A stretch of DNA of 8,969 nucleotides from Candidatus Hikarchaeia archaeon HikBin4 (GCA_009889685.1 WTZT01000021.1:1-8969), one strand, 5' to 3'. Counted from the first letter of the stretch, positions 1-7,044 are shown. Notes: generated from the sequence alone by a model not told the origin. Made by a program: numbers and translations.

Positions 1-956
1 TTTCCCACCATCGCAGCATCTCTCATTTCTCCAAATAAGTCTAAGTCATTATTCGAAGCAGCCCCGTCTGTTCCAAGCCCTATTGTTACCCCTGCATCCT
101 GTAATTTTTGAATTGGCGCAATTCCACTAGCCAATTTCATATTAGATGCTGGACAATGAACAACACCTATATCATTGCTGGCCAAAATATCAATTTCATT
201 CGAATCAACATGAACACAATGAGCTGCGAAATCCCCCGAAGTCAAAATATTGCATTCCGCTGCAAGTTCTATTGGTCTCATTCCGTGCAGTTTGATAGTT
301 TTCTCAACATCTTCTAACGTTTCGTTAGCATGAATGTGGATCGGAATCCCCATCGCTCTAGCACGAGGGATGTGTTCTTCAAAATATTCTAAATCAACTG
401 TATTTATACTATGAGGCATAAACGCTGTCTTAATTCTGCCATCTGCAAAGCCATTATACTCTTCAGCAAATTCTAGCCCTTTTTCAGCATCAGAATAAGC
501 ATCATTCTTTTTTTTACCAACCGTCACCACACCCTGTCCCAATACAGCACGCATCCCCGAATTATCAGTAGCTCTTGCTACTTCTGACATGTGGAAATAC
601 ATGTCACAAAAAGTAGTCGTACCAGATTTAATTAATTCTACCAAAGCCAATTGGGATCCTATATAAACATCTTCGGGCGTCAAATGAGATTCAATAGGCC
701 ATATGTCCTCTTTCAACCATTTATCGAGTGGTTTATCATCCGAATAACCCCGTAAAAGTGTCATGGCTATGTGGGTATGTGCATTTACCAAACCCGGAAT
801 GACCAATCCCCCTCTAGCATCAATTTCTTCATCACCTTGGAGTGACTTTCCCACTTCCAAAATTACTCCTTTTTCGACGTCAATGAGCACATCTGAAAAT
901 TCTAGTGTCAAGTCTCCTCGCAAGACCCTGCCTCCTGTGACACTTAGGGTATTCAT
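1..956 (-). CDS. 5'-deoxyadenosine / MTA / SAH deaminase, amidohydrolase family (3' end cut by window)
   Basis: This is a metal-dependent cytosolic hydrolase that deaminates adenosyl by-products of SAM chemistry (S-adenosylhomocysteine, 5'-methylthioadenosine, 5'-deoxyadenosine). I translated it by hand: it is open from ATG at 956..954 to the window edge, giving 318 codons. The family is usually about 420-440 residues, so roughly 110 C-terminal residues lie outside. Visible motifs are NAHTHIAM (metal ligands H60, H62), IHIHANET (H209 with substrate-binding E212), AAHCVH (244-249), HCPASNMKLASG (268-279) and GTDGAASNNDLD (metal-binding D297). These place it in the MtaD/DadD branch and not among cytosine deaminases or guanine deaminases. 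The next in-frame Met falls after the HTH motif, which supports the chosen start. It is divergent from hisG across 91 bp. Family assignment is firm; the preferred substrate cannot be told from sequence. Confidence 0.9.
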   Translation of the reverse strand, partial: MNTLSVTGGRVLRGDLTLEFSDVLIDVEKGVILEVGKSLQGDEEIDARGGLVIPGLVNAHTHIAMTLLRGYSDDKPLDKWLKEDIWPIESHLTPEDVYIGSQLALVELIKSGTTTFCDMYFHMSEVARATDNSGMRAVLGQGVVTVGKKKNDAYSDAEKGLEFAEEYNGFADGRIKTAFMPHSINTVDLEYFEEHIPRARAMGIPIHIHANETLEDVEKTIKLHGMRPIELAAECNILTSGDFAAHCVHVDSNEIDILASNDIGVVHCPASNMKLASGIAPIQKLQDAGVTIGLGTDGAASNNDLDLFGEMRDAAMVG

Positions 957-1047
957 ATATTCTCTTTGAAATAGAGGACATTAGTTCCTACGATATGATC
1001 TCGATATACCGAAAGAGTGTTTCTCATAGATTACATTAGATATACTT
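957..1047. promoter_or_regulatory. Divergent promoter region between the deaminase gene and hisG
   Basis: This 91-bp gap must hold the promoters of both divergent genes. The segment TCGATATACC at 1001-1010 is TATA-like on the plus strand (about 40 nt before the hisG ATG) and reads GGTATATCGA on the minus strand (about 50 nt before the deaminase ATG), so one A/T core could serve both directions. A second minus-strand candidate is CATATCG at 991-997. There is no Shine-Dalgarno-like sequence before either start. The exact boxes are inferred only. Confidence 0.3.
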
Positions 1048-1914
1048 ATGAGAATCGCGTTACCGAATAAAGGCCGTCTCCACACTCCTGCATCTAATTT
1101 ATTATCTAGAGCCGGAATCAAAGTGAGTGACTCTCAACAAGACCGGAAACTTTGGGCCGATACAACCATTCCTGATACCACTGTTATCTATGTCCGATCA
1201 GAAGATATTCCTAGGTATGTTAGTAGTGGTGCAGCAGATATAGGAATCACCGGACACGACCAAATTCAAGAAAAGAATTTTGACAACATAGTCGAGATTT
1301 TGGATTTGGATTTTGGAAAATGCAAACTTGTGGTGGCTTCGATCGATCCCCGTATCAACTCTGACGAGTCAATTGATTCTATCGAAAAATTACAAGGAAA
1401 ACGTATCGCAACGGAGTTCCCAAACATAACCAAAACTTTCTTTGAAAATCAAGGCATCGACATAAAAATAGTAAAAGTTGGCGGAGCAACCGAACTCACG
1501 CCTCACGTCCACATGGCAGATGCAATTGTAGACATTGTTAGCTCTGGAGAAACTCTTCGCAGCAATCAACTCGTTATCCTCGAAGAGGTGCTGAGCAGCA
1601 GCGCCAGATTAATCTCCCGAATCGATGTACAAGACCATCTCTTAACCACAAAGATTGCTGGGGCACTTTCTTCTGTACTTGCTGCTAAAAACAAGAGATA
1701 TTTGATGATGAATGCCCCCCGAGACAAAATAGAAGATATCACAGCTGTTATACCTGGATTATCTGGTCCAACCGTGATAGATACTAGTGAGGGATCTTTG
1801 GTAGTTGTCCATGCTGTAGTAGCTGAACAAGATGTTTTCAATACAATCGGATCTCTAAAAGAAAAAGGAGCCACTGGCATCTTGGTAACCACCATCGACA
1901 GATTAGTTGAATAA
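1048..1914 (+). CDS. hisG: ATP phosphoribosyltransferase, long form with C-terminal regulatory domain
   Basis: HisG condenses ATP with PRPP to phosphoribosyl-ATP, the first and feedback-inhibited step of histidine synthesis. The 288-residue length fits the long, HisZ-independent form. The N-terminus MRIALPNKGRL and GAADIGITGHDQI (61-73) are typical of the two-lobed catalytic domain (about 1-210). The PRPP-binding signature lies around 151-170, ending DIVSSGETL. Residues about 212-286 form the ACT-like HisG_C domain that binds histidine, ending in the usual KGATGILVTTIDRLVE-type tail. No other his gene is present, so it stands apart from a his operon, as is common in haloarchaea. Trm-G10 follows 67 bp downstream on the same strand. 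The ATG is the first codon of the conserved N-terminal strand. Nothing is missing or damaged. Confidence 0.96.
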   Translation: MRIALPNKGRLHTPASNLLSRAGIKVSDSQQDRKLWADTTIPDTTVIYVRSEDIPRYVSSGAADIGITGHDQIQEKNFDNIVEILDLDFGKCKLVVASIDPRINSDESIDSIEKLQGKRIATEFPNITKTFFENQGIDIKIVKVGGATELTPHVHMADAIVDIVSSGETLRSNQLVILEEVLSSSARLISRIDVQDHLLTTKIAGALSSVLAAKNKRYLMMNAPRDKIEDITAVIPGLSGPTVIDTSEGSLVVVHAVVAEQDVFNTIGSLKEKGATGILVTTIDRLVE

Positions 1915-1981
1915 GATTCTATATTTGTCACATTTCGTGGGCATCGATATCCTCATCATTTATCAGAACCGAATCGTTTCT

Positions 1982-2947
1982 GTGTATGTACTAGAATTGG
2001 CAGGAGAAGAAGACGATTTTGCCGCAGCAGAGGCTCAAAATGCGGCAAATGGGGTCCATGTAATCGCACCTGGATTGGCTCTCGCAAAAACAATTTTCCC
2101 TCTTAGAATCGTACATCTAGGCTATACCCATCGAGTTAGCACGGTCTTATTGCAGACCTCATCATCTCTGTCTGAACTCCTCCCTTGTATAAACACTATT
2201 ACCTTAGAGCAACCAGGAACCATAGCCATTCGAGCTAGAGATATTCGAAAGTCCACGAACATTGATACAAAAAAAATAGAACGAGAAGTAGGAACTATAT
2301 TTGTTAATAAAGGTTTCTCTGTCGATCTAAACAACCCCACTCACGAAATCCGAGTTCTTTTTTCAGGAGATATCTGTATAGTCGGGCGCCTGATCAAAAC
2401 AAGTTTGAAAGGACATATGGACCGCAGTCCCACAAAAAAACCTTTCTTTCAACCCGGGAGTATGGATCCAATCGAGGCACGGGCAATTGCCAATTTGGCT
2501 GGAGCAAGACCTAATTCCATAGTCCTCGATCCCATGTGCGGTACTGGCGGTATTCTTATAGAAGCCGCATTGATGGGGGCAACCGTTTATGGCATGGATG
2601 CACAACAAAAAATGGTAGTTGGTGCGAACCAAAACCTTCGATATTACTCTACTAAAAATTTCGTAATTATTCAAGGCGATGCTGCAAATTTACCCATCTC
2701 TGTCAAAGTCGATTCAATCCTTTTCGATGTCCCCTATGGCCGCCAATCAAAAATAGCCGGATATGAACTAGATGTTCTCATAAAACGCACCCTTGAAGAA
2801 GCATATCTTCTCACTTCCAAAGTAGTTGCAATCTCTGACTTTCCACTCGAAAAGTTAACCAAACAAACTGGTTGGGTTCTGAAAAATCACTTCACAAGAA
2901 GAGTCCACAAATCTTTGACTAGACATGTCCACATTCTCCATAAGTAA
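1982..2947 (+). CDS. tRNA (guanine10-N2)-dimethyltransferase, Trm-G10 / archaeal Trm11 type
   Basis: This enzyme uses S-adenosylmethionine to make N2-methyl and N2,N2-dimethylguanosine at position 10 of tRNA. With the GTG start at 1982 the protein has 321 residues. The N-terminus (V/M)YVLELAGEEDDFAAAEA begins exactly where archaeal homologues begin; an in-frame TTG at 1907 would add 25 residues and overlap the end of hisG, so I reject it. Residues about 1-145 form the THUMP-type RNA-binding region. PFFQPGSMDPIEAR (155-167) precedes the Rossmann methyltransferase. Motif I is LDPMCGTGG (182-190), and motif IV is DVPYGRQS (249-256), where many relatives have D/N-P-P-Y. It could be cotranscribed with hisG (67 bp gap). 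It is convergent with the decarboxylase gene, the two stop codons being 5 bp apart. Function assigned with good confidence from motifs. Confidence 0.9.
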   Translation: MYVLELAGEEDDFAAAEAQNAANGVHVIAPGLALAKTIFPLRIVHLGYTHRVSTVLLQTSSSLSELLPCINTITLEQPGTIAIRARDIRKSTNIDTKKIEREVGTIFVNKGFSVDLNNPTHEIRVLFSGDICIVGRLIKTSLKGHMDRSPTKKPFFQPGSMDPIEARAIANLAGARPNSIVLDPMCGTGGILIEAALMGATVYGMDAQQKMVVGANQNLRYYSTKNFVIIQGDAANLPISVKVDSILFDVPYGRQSKIAGYELDVLIKRTLEEAYLLTSKVVAISDFPLEKLTKQTGWVLKNHFTRRVHKSLTRHVHILHK

Positions 2948-2952
2948 TCTGT

Positions 2953-3516
2953 TCAACTTTTCATCAAGATAGATTCCCCTGCCCGAACTCTTTCCCCAAT
3001 TTTGACCAATACTTCCTCTATATATCTCTCCCTAGGAAATACAACATCAACACGGCTACCAAACTCAATGTGACCAATACGCTCCCCTCTTTCAATATGA
3101 TCTCCCACTTTTATATATAGCTTTATTCGCCGTGCCAGTGCACCCGCTATCAACACAACTTCCCATTCTTCTTCCGTTTTTTCTTTAAGCTTTCTCATTG
3201 GATCTAGAGTTGTAAATATGATTTTAACCCTCTCATTTCTGTCAGATTCTTTTGAGAACGCAGGGACAAATCCACCTGATGTGTGTTCAATCTCTTTAAC
3301 ATATCCAGACATTGGCGCACGATTAACGTGAACATCGTATACATTCATGAACACTCCAACTCTTACTTTCCCATTCACTTCTTCTCTCAGTACACTTACT
3401 TTCCCATCTGCCGGCGCTACAATACCTGTGATTGGAATTTCTCTATTAGGGTCTCTTTTACTCCATAATACAAATCCAATAAACACAACGACCACAAATA
3501 TGACTATCTCATTCAT
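2953..3516 (-). CDS. asd: Archaetidylserine decarboxylase (phosphatidylserine decarboxylase-related, short form)
   Basis: This pyruvoyl enzyme converts archaetidylserine to archaetidylethanolamine in the membrane. It has 187 residues, fitting the short archaeal form, which is smaller than bacterial proteobacterial-type PSD. A single hydrophobic helix (about 4-18, VIFVVVVFIGFVLW) anchors it. VAPADGKV (33-40, D37), NVYDVHVNRAP (58-68, H63) and AFSKESDRNERV (86-97) are the usual active-site segments. The self-cleavage site is FGSR (152-155), with cleavage expected between G153 and S154, S154 becoming the pyruvoyl group. The start ATG at 3516..3514 shares its A with the TGA of the upstream ATPase gene (TGATG), indicating translational coupling; a GTG one codon earlier is possible. 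The link to the ATPase looks like shared expression; I cannot infer a shared function. Confidence 0.88.
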   Translation of the reverse strand: MNEIVIFVVVVFIGFVLWSKRDPNREIPITGIVAPADGKVSVLREEVNGKVRVGVFMNVYDVHVNRAPMSGYVKEIEHTSGGFVPAFSKESDRNERVKIIFTTLDPMRKLKEKTEEEWEVVLIAGALARRIKLYIKVGDHIERGERIGHIEFGSRVDVVFPRERYIEEVLVKIGERVRAGESILMKS

Positions 3517-4514
3517 CACAAAGATCCCAATTTTGTCAAGAAATGCGTCAAATGGATTATTGAATTGGCTTCTTTTGAAAGATTAAAATCAATCTCACCA
3601 AGTACAAGCGCAAACGCGATCGGATCTACGTCACTCCTTCCTTTCACAACCTTACTTATAATCTCCAATAATTCTCCCCCCGAGTATCCACTAGTTATCA
3701 TTAAACTCTCGAGAATAGACCTCGCATCTGCAAAACGACCACTCAACGAACATTCAACAAGTTCTACAATGGGTTCTTCTATCCCCACATCCCGAACGAT
3801 TTCAATTGCCCCTTCGAGAGTAACTTCACCCTTCCGTTCTGCAACCGCTTGTGTGTACATAATTGCAGATCTAATGTCTCCAGAAGCACGATCTACTATG
3901 AATTCAATCCCATCTTCTGTAAATTCTATCTCCTCTGAAGTTAATATATTTCTTATTATTCTTCTCATGTCCGAATCTTGAGCTCCCCCCACTGATACAG
4001 AGTAACAGCGCGATCTGATTGCAGGAATGACTTTCCATAATTGACGCGTTGTGAGAATAAATTGGGTATTATGATGATATTGTTCTATTATGCGTCTAAG
4101 AGCCTGCTGAAAATTCCCCTGAGAACTTTCAAAATTATCAAGTATCATAACTTTCCTACCCCCTGAAACAGGCGGGTAACTTGCACTTTCTTTTATCAAA
4201 TGAATAATGAGTGAAGTTTTTGATCCACTAGGGGCCTTTTTTGATGATATAAAACCAGAAAAAAGTGGATTCTCTACAATTTCTTTTTTAGAGCTATTAA
4301 CCAAATCTGAAATATTAAATTCAATCAGATCTCCTCCAACCCCACTTCCTCTTGCAATGATTCTAGCCGCAGAAGTTTTACCACTACCCTCTGGACCATA
4401 TAATAAAAAATTTATCGGCATCTCTTGAGACTTTGGTAAAATATAACGGAGTTCTTCTTGAGGAAATTCTCCCATACTAGGTGAATATTTATCTATCCAT
4501 AACGGTGAGTCCAT
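3516..4514 (-). CDS. Replication factor C small-subunit-like AAA+ ATPase (clamp-loader paralogue)
   Basis: This AAA+ protein is related to the small subunits of the RFC clamp loader, which opens the PCNA ring at primer ends. It has 332 residues from ATG 4514. Walker A is intact (GPEGSGKT, 40-47, K46). At Walker B the order is MILDNFES: the acidic pair D126-E is D126-N127. Sensor 1 reads TTR (155-157) where RFC small subunits have SCN. The SRC arginine-finger motif is present (IRSRCYS, 168-170), as is QQALRRIIEQY. A stretch of about 20 extra residues lies between Walker A and B compared with classical RfcS. Residues about 190-255 form the lid and the C-terminal third the collar helices. It resembles the second small-subunit-like ATPase of haloarchaea more than the main RfcS. 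A TTG at 4541 would add 9 residues; MDSPLW matches remembered homologue starts better. It is followed by the overlapping decarboxylase gene. Confidence 0.82.
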   Translation of the reverse strand: MDSPLWIDKYSPSMGEFPQEELRYILPKSQEMPINFLLYGPEGSGKTSAARIIARGSGVGGDLIEFNISDLVNSSKKEIVENPLFSGFISSKKAPSGSKTSLIIHLIKESASYPPVSGGRKVMILDNFESSQGNFQQALRRIIEQYHHNTQFILTTRQLWKVIPAIRSRCYSVSVGGAQDSDMRRIIRNILTSEEIEFTEDGIEFIVDRASGDIRSAIMYTQAVAERKGEVTLEGAIEIVRDVGIEEPIVELVECSLSGRFADARSILESLMITSGYSGGELLEIISKVVKGRSDVDPIAFALVLGEIDFNLSKEANSIIHLTHFLTKLGSL

Positions 4515-4614
4515 TACATCTTGATGGTATTCAAAAAACAAGAATTGGTCGATTTACCATTCGCGTTTAATCTAGTTCGAAGCGGGTATCTCCTTTGAGT
4601 CACAAGACCTCTAA
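4515..4614. promoter_or_regulatory. Divergent promoter region between RFC-like ATPase and RNase Z genes
   Basis: This 100-bp gap separates divergent genes. On the minus strand GATTAAA (4572..4566) is a TATA-like box; it lies about 29 nt from an in-frame TTG at 4541, which would fit a leaderless message, or about 55 nt from the preferred ATG at 4514. On the plus strand GGGTATCTCC (4584-4593) sits about 28 nt before the RNase Z ATG at the leaderless distance, although it is a weak TATA match; TTTAA at 4566-4570 is an alternative. No Shine-Dalgarno sequence is seen for either gene. Confidence 0.3.
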
Positions 4615-5538
4615 ATGACCTTAAGAATTACTTTCCTAGGGACTAGTGGCGCAATTCCAACAACCGAAAGAAGCTCGAGTGGAATTCTCGTTAATATCCA
4701 TGGAGATAAATTTCTTTTCGACGCCGGGGAAGGCATTCAGAGACAAATGATGCACTACGGAACTGGATTTGGAATACAGGATATATTCCTTACTCACATC
4801 CATGGGGATCATATCTTTGGTCTTCTAGGATTGATACAAACAATGGATTTTAATGGTAGAGAAGATTCCCTTTTCATTCATACTCCTCTTGGGACTAAAA
4901 ATTATTTAGATAACTTAGTCGCCCTTTGCGGTACTGGACTGGGATATCTTGTAATCACTTCCGAAACCCATCCCAATACAACAGTCAAAAAAACTCCCGA
5001 TTACGAAATTAAAACTTTCAAAACAGACCATAAAACTAGTTCTACAGGTTATGCTCTCATAGAAACCCAACGTAAAGGGCGATTCTTTAGAGAAAAAGCG
5101 GAGGAGCTCGGAGTCCCTGTGGGGAACGATTTTTCTATACTCCATGAGGGAAATTCAATTACATTAAAAGATGGTACCATAGTCTCACCCGAACAGGTCA
5201 TTGGTCCTCCTAGACCTGGGCGAAAAATAGCCTATACCGGGGACACTCGACCAACAAAAACCACTATTGAAGCCGTTTCTGGATTCGACTTACTAATCCA
5301 CGATTCAACTTTCACTGAAGAATACAAACAACGTGCAGAATTAACTGGACACTCTACCGCAATAGAGGCAGCAGATCTAGCAACAGAAGCAGATATTTCC
5401 CATCTAGTTCTCACACACATATCCTCACGTTTCAGTGGAAATTCTAAACTTTTATTAAACGAAGCAAAAAATAGATTTAAAGGGGAATTGACCCTAGCTC
5501 ATGATGGGTTAGAAATCGATATACCCTACACAAATTAA
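4615..5538 (+). CDS. rnz: Ribonuclease Z, tRNA 3'-end processing endonuclease (short form)
   Basis: RNase Z is a zinc-dependent metallo-beta-lactamase-fold endonuclease that removes 3' trailers from tRNA precursors to leave a CCA-ready end. The 307 residues match the short form that works as a homodimer. The N-terminus ITFLGTSGAIPTTERSSSG carries the usual substrate-contact loop. Metal ligands are all visible: HIHGDH (61-66), H139 in TDHKTSSTGY, D210 in YTGDTRP, and H268 in LTHISSRF. H246 in TGHST, a conserved catalytic-site histidine, is also there. The segment between about 140 and 200, rich in Lys, Arg and Gly-Pro (GRFFREKAEELG), is the core region around the exosite arm. It is divergent from the ATPase gene and followed, after 129 bp, by tyrS, which together with Trm-G10 makes a tRNA-centred neighbourhood. 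Complete and unambiguous. Confidence 0.96.
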   Translation: MTLRITFLGTSGAIPTTERSSSGILVNIHGDKFLFDAGEGIQRQMMHYGTGFGIQDIFLTHIHGDHIFGLLGLIQTMDFNGREDSLFIHTPLGTKNYLDNLVALCGTGLGYLVITSETHPNTTVKKTPDYEIKTFKTDHKTSSTGYALIETQRKGRFFREKAEELGVPVGNDFSILHEGNSITLKDGTIVSPEQVIGPPRPGRKIAYTGDTRPTKTTIEAVSGFDLLIHDSTFTEEYKQRAELTGHSTAIEAADLATEADISHLVLTHISSRFSGNSKLLLNEAKNRFKGELTLAHDGLEIDIPYTN

Positions 5539-5633
5539 AAAATTAGAGATATTATTTTGACTTTAACATTCCCTCACCTCGTAACCAAACATCTATCCAC
5601 CGAATTTTTCCAATAGGAATGTACAGGACAAAC

Positions 5634-5645
5634 GTATAATATCCC
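5634..5645 (+). promoter_or_regulatory. Likely TATA promoter of tyrS
   Basis: GTATAATATCCC has its TATA core about 28-33 nt before the tyrS TTG. Archaeal transcription starts about 25 nt after the box centre, so the message should begin at or a few bases before the start codon. The rest of the 129-bp gap (5539-5667) shows a T-rich patch just after the RNase Z stop (TATTATTTT at 5550-5558), a possible archaeal terminator, and no convincing gene. Confidence 0.45.
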
Positions 5646-5667
5646 TCATAACGAATCTCTACCTAAT

Positions 5668-6654
5668 TTGACGATATATGATAAAATCACCCAGAATGTG
5701 GTTGAAAGCATAACTGATGCAGAAATCCGTAAATTGGCAGAATCTCCCATCGACAAACGAGTCTATGTTGGATTTGAACCTTCTGGAGTTCTCCATTTGG
5801 GCCACATGTTAACTGCAAATAAGCTAATTGATCTTCAAGAAGTTGGCATGAAGGTCGTAGTTTTACTCGCCGATCTGCACGCATATCTAAATGGAAAAGG
5901 ATATTTGGACGAGATACGACACACTGCAGATAACATGCGAAAACAATTCATAGCATATGGTTTGAAAGAAGACCAAACCGAATTTGTTTATGGATCCGAT
6001 TTTCAATTAGAAAAAGAATACATACTCGACCTGCATAAGTTAGGAACTTTAGTTACTCTCAATCGTGCAAACAGAGCTATGGCCGAAATACAAAGCGGTG
6101 ATGTGCCTAAAGTAAGCCAAGCGGTATACCCCATAATGCAAGCACTCGATATGCATTATCTGGACCTAGATTTAGCGGTCGGAGGCACTGACCAACGAAA
6201 AGTGCATGTACTCGCTAGAGAGTTGTTACCTGAGTTAGGATACACCCCTTGCCCCATGATTCACACCCCCATCTTGTCAAATCTAACAACCGGAATCGGA
6301 AAAATGTCCTCTAGTGTAGGTACTACAATTTCAATGGAAGATTCTCAAGAATCCATCCATGAAAAAATCAATAAAGCATTTTGTCCTCCCTTATCAGATC
6401 CACCCCTAGACCAAGATGGAAACAAACCCGAAAATCCAGTGTTACAAATATTCCAATTTCATATTTTTCCTCGATTTCAACAAATCACCATAGAACGAGA
6501 AGATAAGCATGGTGGAAATATCCTATATCATTCTTATATTGACCTACAAAACGACCTAGAATCTGGAGATCTCCACCCTCAGGATGCAAAAAAAACCCTT
6601 GCACACTACCTTGATACTCTAATTCAACCAGGCAGGACGACCTTAACGGATTAG
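5668..6654 (+). CDS. tyrS: Tyrosyl-tRNA synthetase, archaeal type (TTG start)
   Basis: TyrRS is a class Ic synthetase that activates tyrosine with ATP and charges tRNA-Tyr. The 328 residues fit the compact archaeal/eukaryotic catalytic form. YVGFEPSG (33-40) carries the tyrosine-binding Tyr, followed by the HIGH-equivalent HLGH (43-46). YPIMQALD (154-161) supplies the Tyr, Gln and Asp that recognise the tyrosine side chain, with the Asp separating TyrRS from TrpRS; VGGTDQRKVH (171-180) follows. The KMSKS loop is KMSSS (212-216), the usual archaeal variant. The TTG at 5668 is chosen because the next in-frame Met (47) is after HLGH, the frame is closed at 5614 without an ATG or GTG between, and xxxYDxITxN aligns with remembered haloarchaeal starts. 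It forms its own unit, 62 bp before aIF1A. Confidence 0.94.
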   Translation: MTIYDKITQNVVESITDAEIRKLAESPIDKRVYVGFEPSGVLHLGHMLTANKLIDLQEVGMKVVVLLADLHAYLNGKGYLDEIRHTADNMRKQFIAYGLKEDQTEFVYGSDFQLEKEYILDLHKLGTLVTLNRANRAMAEIQSGDVPKVSQAVYPIMQALDMHYLDLDLAVGGTDQRKVHVLARELLPELGYTPCPMIHTPILSNLTTGIGKMSSSVGTTISMEDSQESIHEKINKAFCPPLSDPPLDQDGNKPENPVLQIFQFHIFPRFQQITIEREDKHGGNILYHSYIDLQNDLESGDLHPQDAKKTLAHYLDTLIQPGRTTLTD

Positions 6655-6685
6655 TCTCAATATGTCTACGAATATAGATGGATAT

Positions 6686-6695
6686 GGCTTAAAAC
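6686..6695 (+). promoter_or_regulatory. Likely TATA promoter of the aIF1A-rio1 cluster
   Basis: GGCTTAAAAC lies so that TTAAAA starts 28 nt before the aIF1A ATG, the distance expected for a leaderless archaeal transcript. The same GGCTTAA heptamer occurs at the same spacing before the KH gene. No Shine-Dalgarno sequence lies between it and the start. Confidence 0.45.
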
Positions 6696-6716
6696 CCAGC
6701 CACCCACTGTAGTGTT

Positions 6717-7022
6717 ATGAGTAACAAAAATGATTCCACCGAAGAAGAGCTCCAACGGAGAAAACTTAGGATGCCAAAAGACGGAGAAGTATTCGCTGTA
6801 GTTTCTGATATGCTTGGTGCCAATCGTATTCAAGTTCGCTGCGCAGACAGTGTAGAAAGATTAGCTAGAATTCCTGGAAAAATGCGAAAAAGGGTTTGGA
6901 TTCGACAAAACGATGTTGTTTTAGTGAAACCCTGGGAATGGCAAGATTCAAAAGCTGATGTAGTGTGGAGGTATGATCGACATGATGCCGATCGGCTTCG
7001 GAGGGAAGGCACCATAGAGTGA
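6717..7022 (+). CDS. eif1A: Translation initiation factor aIF1A
   Basis: aIF1A binds the A site of the 30S subunit and, with aIF1, promotes scanning or start selection and subunit joining. The 101 residues make a single S1/OB-fold domain with short flanks. LRMPKDGEVFAVV, MLGANRIQVRCADSVERLARIPGKMRKRVWIR and DVVLVKPWEWQDSKADVVWRY (in segments, about 17-86) are the hallmark sequences, and the tail DADRLRREG is typical. The N-terminus MSNKNDSTEEEL is a short unstructured extension. Charged residues are balanced or slightly basic (about 22 Lys/Arg against 18 Asp/Glu by my count), unlike the strongly acidic haloarchaeal proteins. It is the first gene of a cluster with rio1 (22 bp gap), matching a gene order known in haloarchaea and other euryarchaea. 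Confidence 0.96.
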   Translation: MSNKNDSTEEELQRRKLRMPKDGEVFAVVSDMLGANRIQVRCADSVERLARIPGKMRKRVWIRQNDVVLVKPWEWQDSKADVVWRYDRHDADRLRREGTIE

Positions 7023-7044
7023 ATATCAAAACAATTCTATAGCA

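Noticed and set aside
1566..1931. 121-codon open frame on the minus strand
   Set aside because: It is antisense to the well-supported hisG, has no recognisable motif, and is an artefact of codon choice in hisG.
1907..1981. 25-residue N-terminal extension of Trm-G10 from TTG 1907
   Set aside because: It overlaps the end of hisG, and the conserved N-terminus of the family begins at GTG 1982.
3565..3981. 138-codon open frame on the plus strand
   Set aside because: It lies antisense to the C-terminal part of the RFC-like ATPase and reads as Ser/Pro/Thr-rich low-complexity protein, typical of a shadow frame.
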